This document shows, one piece after another, positions 39,411 to 43,844 of a DNA stretch of 43,844 nt. The DNA comes from HGM13006 sp900757695 (GTDB lineage: Bacteria > Bacillota > Clostridia > Oscillospirales > Oscillospiraceae), in assembly GCA_959607825.1 (NCBI GenBank), contig CAUHNW010000024.1:1-43844 (forward strand), given 5' to 3'. The stretch's first letter is position 1; every line of letters starts with the position of its first letter. The notes beneath the pieces were generated by a model. That model ran no database searches, was not told the origin of the DNA, and saw only the letters and a program-made list of their open reading frames with translations. Position numbers and translations under genes: made by a program.

Positions 39411-40572
39411 CGGTAAAATCATCATCGAGATCGAGGCCAGAGACACGGGCCTCACGGCGGCATTGGAGCAGGCCCGGCAGAAGGCCCAGCAGGCCGCCAC
39501 GGCCATGAGCCGACAGGCCTCCGCCGCCCAGTCTGCCAGCGGGGCCATTTCCAATATGGCCGGACAGCTGGGACGGCTGAACATCGCCGGAACCCTCACG
39601 GGCCCCATGGGGCAGGCCGCCACGGCGGCACGGCAGATGCAGGGGGGCATTTCCGGCGCCATGACCGGGGTGCAGAGCGCCGCAGGCCGGACGGCCGCTT
39701 CCCTCAGCGGCCTGCAAACGGCCATGAATCAGACCGCCCGGGCGGCGGGCACCATGGCATCCGGGGTGCAGCAGCAGTCCTCCGCCGTCCAGTCCGCCAT
39801 TGCCCGGCTGGTGACGGCGGCGGTGAATCAGGCCAAAAACGCCGCCGTACAGTTCCGGCAGGCGGGGGCCCAATACGCCGGGAATCTGGCCACGGGCATG
39901 AATCAGGGCCGAGCCGGGGTGCAAAGCGGCGCCCGGGGGCTGGTGACGGCGGCGCTGACTCCGTGGAACGGTGCAAAAGCCCAATTCCGGCAGGCGGGGC
40001 TGTCTTCTGCCCAGTCCGCCGCCGCCGGAATCTCCGGGGGCACAGGGGCCATGGGGCAGGCGGCCTATGCCGCCGCCCTCTCCGCCCAGCGGGCCATGAA
40101 TATCGGGGGCTGGTACGGCTTGGGCTACAACATCTCCGCCGGGGTGGCCTCCGGCGTCTACGGGGGCAGCTATCTCATCACCGCCGCCGCCCGGACGGCG
40201 GCCCAGAATGCATTGGCGGCGGCAAAGCGCTCTCTGGGGGTCAACTCCCCCTCCCGGGTGTTCCGGGATCAGGTGGGCAAAATGATCCCCGCCGGTATGG
40301 CCGAGGGCATCTCCATGGCAACGCCCATGGCCCAGAAGGCCGTGACCCTGTCCGCCCAGACCCTCCGGGATACGGGCCGGGCGGCGCTGGATCCCAGCGG
40401 GGGCACCGTTGTGGAAGCCATGGGAGCCATAGAGCGGCCCGGGGCACAGACCACCGCCCAATTTACCGGAAACCTGGTGCTGGAAGCGCCGCTGTATCTG
40501 GACGGCAGGGAGATCGCCCGGGCTTCCGCCAAATACACGGGCCGTCAGATGGCCTATTTGGAGGGACTGTAA
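39403..40572 (+). CDS. Short tape measure protein
   Basis: A 389-residue Ala/Gln-rich helical protein starting MADGKIIIEIEARDTGLTAA. It has an N-terminal coiled coil, repeats such as VQFRQAGAQYA and AQFRQAGLSSA, and a C-terminal NSPSRVFRDQVGKMIPAGMAEGI motif typical of tape measure proteins. The GTG at 39403 overlaps the end of Gp15 and GGGGGAA precedes it. Tape measures are usually 600-1,500 residues. At about 1.5 angstrom per residue this one predicts a tail of roughly 58 nm. No transmembrane or lytic domain is seen, so either the phage has an unusually short tail or the middle is deleted in frame. Confidence 0.82.
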   Translation: MADGKIIIEIEARDTGLTAALEQARQKAQQAATAMSRQASAAQSASGAISNMAGQLGRLNIAGTLTGPMGQAATAARQMQGGISGAMTGVQSAAGRTAASLSGLQTAMNQTARAAGTMASGVQQQSSAVQSAIARLVTAAVNQAKNAAVQFRQAGAQYAGNLATGMNQGRAGVQSGARGLVTAALTPWNGAKAQFRQAGLSSAQSAAAGISGGTGAMGQAAYAAALSAQRAMNIGGWYGLGYNISAGVASGVYGGSYLITAAARTAAQNALAAAKRSLGVNSPSRVFRDQVGKMIPAGMAEGISMATPMAQKAVTLSAQTLRDTGRAALDPSGGTVVEAMGAIERPGAQTTAQFTGNLVLEAPLYLDGREIARASAKYTGRQMAYLEGL

Positions 40573-41307
40573 ATGGAAGGCATCTACATCGGGGGCCGGA
40601 GCATCCGGACGTTCGGGGCCAAGCTCCGGACGGATTACACCATCTCCGGCGCCAGCCCCAGCCGCACCCTTCGCCGGGAGCCACGCACCGGCAGCTTTTC
40701 TCTGCTGGATACCGGCTGGGGGCTTTTGACCCTGAAGCTGCCCATGGATTTTTACGGCGGCAGCCGGGGGGAGATCGCATGGAATATGGCGGGGCTTCGG
40801 GGCTTGCTGCAAAAGGAGACGGAGATCGATCTGGGAGACGGGTTTTTATACCGATGCGTGCTGACGGCGGCGGGCAGCGAGAGCTGGACGGGAGAGGTTT
40901 TGTGCAGCCAGGAGCTGACCCTACAGGGCATCCGCCATGGGCAGGGGCGCACCGTCACCGGGAAAAGCCCCCTGAAGCTCTATAACCCCGGCACCTATCC
41001 CCGGACGGACTGCACCATCTCCATCCCGGGCTTCCGGCCCAAGGGAACCAGCCCTGCGGTGATCGCCCTTTCCGCCGGCGGGAAGACCATCCTCCGGTGG
41101 GAGATCGCCCCGGATGCGGCCCTCACCGGCAAGACCCTCCTCTTAGACGGGGTGGAAAAGCGCAGCCGCTATGGCGCCGGGGCACTGCCCGGGGGAGCTA
41201 TGACATGGCGGGAGTATCCGTATCTTCCCCCGGGGGAGTGCAGTGTTGCGGTGACCGGGGCGGAGATGGGGGAGATCACAGTGGAGTATGAGCCTGTTTT
41301 TATTTGA
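40573..41307 (+). CDS. Distal tail (Dit) protein
   Basis: A 244-residue protein of the siphovirus Dit type (SIRTFGAKLRTDYTISGASP, LLTLKLPMDFYGGSRGEIAW, LKLYNPGTYPRTDCTISIPG). It forms the hexameric hub joining the tail tube to the baseplate. It starts directly after the tape measure stop. Its own TGA (41305-41307) is formed with the first bases of a MITE-like element, so that element inserted exactly at the end of the gene and may have changed the last codon. Confidence 0.82.
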   Translation: MEGIYIGGRSIRTFGAKLRTDYTISGASPSRTLRREPRTGSFSLLDTGWGLLTLKLPMDFYGGSRGEIAWNMAGLRGLLQKETEIDLGDGFLYRCVLTAAGSESWTGEVLCSQELTLQGIRHGQGRTVTGKSPLKLYNPGTYPRTDCTISIPGFRPKGTSPAVIALSAGGKTILRWEIAPDAALTGKTLLLDGVEKRSRYGAGALPGGAMTWREYPYLPPGECSVAVTGAEMGEITVEYEPVFI

Positions 41308-41469
41308 GGCAATACCGCACAGCTGTGGCTTCGGCCTTCGCCGGATCTTTTTCACTGAAAATGCACCATTTTCCCTTGAAATACACAAAGTATTCCTGCG
41401 GAAAAATGGCTTTTTTCAGCGGAAAATCTCTCGCCGAATGCACTTGCCAAACTGAGCGGTAATGCCTCT
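41306..41469. repeat. MITE-like element, about 164 bp
   Basis: Terminal inverted repeats GAGGCAATACCGC on the left and GCGGTAATGCCTC on the right. In reverse orientation it aligns with the element at 26411-26578 over the whole length, including the shared TTGAAATACACAAAGTATTC core. No coding capacity. Confidence 0.78.
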
Positions 41470-41636
41470 TTTTTTCCGAAATGACGTGCGGGAGATGGAG
41501 ACGATACGATGTTCCGTCTACGTTACCTGTCAGGCCCGGTAGTTTGGGGAGCGGTGACGGGCGGTACAAAGGCCCCTTTGTACGGTGCAGAACTGCCTAC
41601 CATCTCCGTTAGCCCCACTGGCGCGGGAGCGCCCAA

Positions 41637-41937
41637 AGCCTCCCTTGTGCAAAGGGAGGTGCCGCCCATATAGGGCGGCGGAGGGATTGATGCTGGGCAG
41701 TAACCTCTACCTTGGCACTTCTCGGCTATTCAGTAGTTCATAATCGGCAACCGCTCCAAGCAACAAAGTCTTGGGGAACAATCCCCCACCCTCGTCGTCG
41801 CAAGCTCCATATCCCTCGTTTTGCCTTGAAGGCAAAAGCTCGCTCATTCCGCTGCTCCTCCTCTCCCCAGCGAACCCGCTGACGCTGGGCTTCGCCGGGG
41901 CCCCGAAAGCTGACAGCCCCCTTTACACAAAGGGGCC
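41637..41937 (-). repeat. Inverted module A with nested module B
   Basis: Module A in reverse (CCTCCCTTGTGCAAAGGGAGG to CCCCCTTTACACAAAGGGG). Module B (41791-41904, reverse) sits exactly in the same loop position as in the 29818-30116 copy. Before it, at 41558-41600, is a further A-type half hairpin; after it, up to 42064, only the tail-gene leader. Confidence 0.78.
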
Positions 41938-42064
41938 TTTGTACCGTGCGGAAGTGCGTACCGTTTCTCTTGGCTGCTCGGGTGCGGCAATGGTGCCCCG
42001 GTCGGGCGTTGGTATTGCATTGCGGTATGTTACAAGAGAAATATAAAAAAGAAAGGAGCATCCC

Positions 42065-43765
42065 ATGCTGGAACTCACCACCCGGTCGGGCACCCTGACC
42101 CTCCAGACCACCGACAACGACTATTCCGTCACCCGGAAATACTCCGGGGTCAACACCCTCCATTTCTCCCTGCCCCCGGGGGATCCGGGGGCGGAGCAGC
42201 TCTCCGAGGAGGCACTGATCCGGGACACGGACAGCGGCCAATTGTACCGGATCAAGGGCCTTCGGATCACCGCCGCCGGGGCGGAGGCGGAAGCAAGGCT
42301 GTGCCTTGACGACTGGGAGGCCACCGCCGTCACCAGCTTTTCCATGAAGGGGGCCTCGGTGTCCTCGGTGATGACAAAGCTTTGCCCGGCGGGCTGGACG
42401 GTGGAATATGCGGCCATGGACAAAACCACCAAAAACATGGAAATGGAGTACGGGGGCACGCCCCTGGACATGGCCCTGAAGGTGCAGGACTGCTTTGGCT
42501 GTTCCATGGACTTTGACACCCGAACGAACACCTGCACCGTCTCCTATCCCAAGTCCGGGCCCCTGTCGGACACGGTGCTCACCGAGGGGGCCGACCTGCG
42601 GGAGATCCCCGACTACACGGGGAAATCCACCGCCCTTGTGACCCGGCTCTACCCGGTGGGGGCCCACGGCCTGACCATCGGAGACGTCAACGGGGGCAAG
42701 GACTATGTGGAAAACTTTTCTTACACGGATCGGGTCATCTGCAAGGTCTGGAAGGACGAGCGCTATGAGATCCCCGAGCATCTCATGGCGGCGGCACAGG
42801 CCATGGTGGATTCGCTGGCGGTGCCGGAGACCGCATGGGAGATCTCCATCCACGACCTCTACCGGCAGGATCCCGGCCGGTTCCCGGATCACCGGGCCAT
42901 GCTGGGGCAGAAGGTACAGGTGAGCTGGGGGGGCAGAATCATTTCCGCCCTGATCGTGGAGGAGGAGCTTCACCCCAATTTCCCGGAGAAGAACACCCTG
43001 TGCATCGGCGCCGTGCCCAAGACGTCCATCGGCTCCCTGGGACAGCTCCGGGAGCAGGTGGAGGACCCCAACAGCGCCTTCAATGCGGAAAAAGCCGCCG
43101 CCATCGAAAACGCCACCCGGCTGATTTCCGGCAGTCTGGGGGGAAGGGTCATTACGGTGCTGGATGAGGACGGCAAGCCCATAGAGCTTTGCATTCTGTC
43201 GGATTCCGAGGATCTTGCCACCGCCCGGAGCCTCTGGCGCTGGAACGAGGGGGGCCTTGGGCACTCCGATACCGGCTATAACGGCCCCTTTTCTCTGGCC
43301 ATCACCAAGGACGGGGCCATTGTGGCCGACCGGATCACCGTGGGCACCCTGAACGCCGGGCTTATCAAGGCCGGGGTACTCACCGATGACCGGGGGAAGA
43401 ACTTCTGGAACATGGAGACCGGGGAGTTTTCCACCTCCGGCACCATTTCCTCCTATGACAGCCCGGACGGCACCCTCAGCGGATACCTTGGCTATATGAC
43501 CGGCGCCACGGAATCCGGCACCACCAGCGGCATCGGTGTGGGCAACGCCACCGGGGACTGCTATGCCATTGCCACAGGCTCCGGCATCCGGCTTCAGGCC
43601 GGGGACTACAGCGTTTACGTCACAAAAACCGGGGTGGCGAAGCTCACGGGCAAGGCCGGAAGCGTGCTCATCACCTCCTCCGGGGACAAGGGCGCCGGGG
43701 TGTATATCACCGGGCGGCTGTTCCGGAGAGGCAGCGAGGGGGACGAGTGGACGAATATTAGTTGA
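42065..43765 (+). CDS. Phage tail-associated protein (Tal / prophage tail endopeptidase-like)
   Basis: A 566-residue baseplate protein. The N-terminal 350 residues match the tail-hub domain of siphovirus minor structural proteins (DNDYSVTRKYSGVNTLHFSLPP, LYRIKGLRIT, then KSTALVTRLYPVGAHGLTIGDVNGGKDYVEN). The C-terminal part (ADRITVGTLNAGLIKAGVLTDDRGKNFWNMETGEFSTSG) is the common linker to receptor-binding or fibre sections, ending RRGSEGDEWTNIS. AAAGGAG precedes the ATG. No separate lysozyme or peptidase motif is evident. Confidence 0.82.
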   Translation: MLELTTRSGTLTLQTTDNDYSVTRKYSGVNTLHFSLPPGDPGAEQLSEEALIRDTDSGQLYRIKGLRITAAGAEAEARLCLDDWEATAVTSFSMKGASVSSVMTKLCPAGWTVEYAAMDKTTKNMEMEYGGTPLDMALKVQDCFGCSMDFDTRTNTCTVSYPKSGPLSDTVLTEGADLREIPDYTGKSTALVTRLYPVGAHGLTIGDVNGGKDYVENFSYTDRVICKVWKDERYEIPEHLMAAAQAMVDSLAVPETAWEISIHDLYRQDPGRFPDHRAMLGQKVQVSWGGRIISALIVEEELHPNFPEKNTLCIGAVPKTSIGSLGQLREQVEDPNSAFNAEKAAAIENATRLISGSLGGRVITVLDEDGKPIELCILSDSEDLATARSLWRWNEGGLGHSDTGYNGPFSLAITKDGAIVADRITVGTLNAGLIKAGVLTDDRGKNFWNMETGEFSTSGTISSYDSPDGTLSGYLGYMTGATESGTTSGIGVGNATGDCYAIATGSGIRLQAGDYSVYVTKTGVAKLTGKAGSVLITSSGDKGAGVYITGRLFRRGSEGDEWTNIS

Positions 43766-43812
43766 ATGGAGTACCGGGCCTGAGCAGAAAACGGAAACGG
43801 TAGGCAGTTTTG

Positions 43813-43844
43813 CACGGTACAGAGGCCCCTTTGTGTAAAGGGGG
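43813..43844 (+). repeat. Start of another module A at the window edge
   Basis: GGCCCCTTTGTGTAAAGGGGG preceded by GCACGGTACAGA. The same phrase opens the other module A copies, so repeats continue beyond the window. Confidence 0.7.

Noticed and set aside
39364..40812. Minus-strand ORF of 482 codons opposite the tape measure gene
   Set aside because: Shadow of an Ala/Gly-rich gene; plus-strand product fits phage gene order.
1..43844. tRNA and rRNA genes
   Set aside because: I looked for cloverleaf-like and rRNA-like segments, especially at element borders, and saw none I could support.

Overview
The window looks like a piece of a spore-forming, GC-rich gut Firmicute (Oscillospirales-like). 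The evidence is Gram-positive AGGAGG ribosome binding sites, sortase and LPxTG pilins, the start of an alpha/beta small acid-soluble spore protein gene, lipoprotein solute-binding proteins, ferredoxin-linked flavoproteins, and many hairpin-bounded dispersed repeats of a kind I associate with these gut clostridia. The taxonomic placement is inference.

Region A (1 to about 12,480) is a damaged integrative/conjugative or plasmid-like element. Read on the minus strand from its right end it carries repA, a parA reduced to 31 codons, parB, two small ICE genes, pcfB, a sortase-assembled pilus locus (thioester/CnaB adhesin, major pilin, class C sortase) and a truncated traG/virD4-type coupling protein gene. 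The coupling gene is cut by the end of a second element encoding a large serine recombinase (positions 1-175). A plus-strand HTH repressor with a palindromic operator and a MntA/HepT (MNT-HEPN) toxin-antitoxin pair sit between pilus locus and coupling gene. The right edge falls inside a truncated spore-protein gene (12,475-12,576), which marks a probable insertion site.

Region B (about 12.5 to 26.3 kb) is chromosomal. It holds two orphan family-1-type solute-binding lipoproteins around a deleted hybrid histidine kinase remnant and an HTH regulator; a ferredoxin-domain FAD reductase next to a GltD-like NAD(P)H oxidoreductase; a Phd/VapC pair bracketed by MITE-like ends; a DMT transporter divergent from a Fic protein across a 24-bp palindrome; and a second ferredoxin-domain flavoprotein. 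A 222-bp repeat lies in opposite orientations on either side of 6 kb of this region.

Region C (about 26.3 kb to the end) is a siphovirus-type structural module on the plus strand. In order it has a replisome organiser, a small zinc-ribbon protein, an ArpU/sigma-like regulator, small and large terminase, portal, scaffold, capsid, four connector/minor capsid genes, tail tube, tail assembly chaperone with a probable -1 frameshift into Gp15, a short tape measure, distal tail protein and tail-associated protein. The genes form tight, overlapping blocks. Nearly every gap between blocks is filled by 0.6-0.9 kb of mosaic, nested hairpin repeats, which also occur upstream of the module. A separate array of twenty-two 11-bp units lies immediately upstream of the replisome organiser. 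No integrase, lysis gene or prohead protease is visible in the window.
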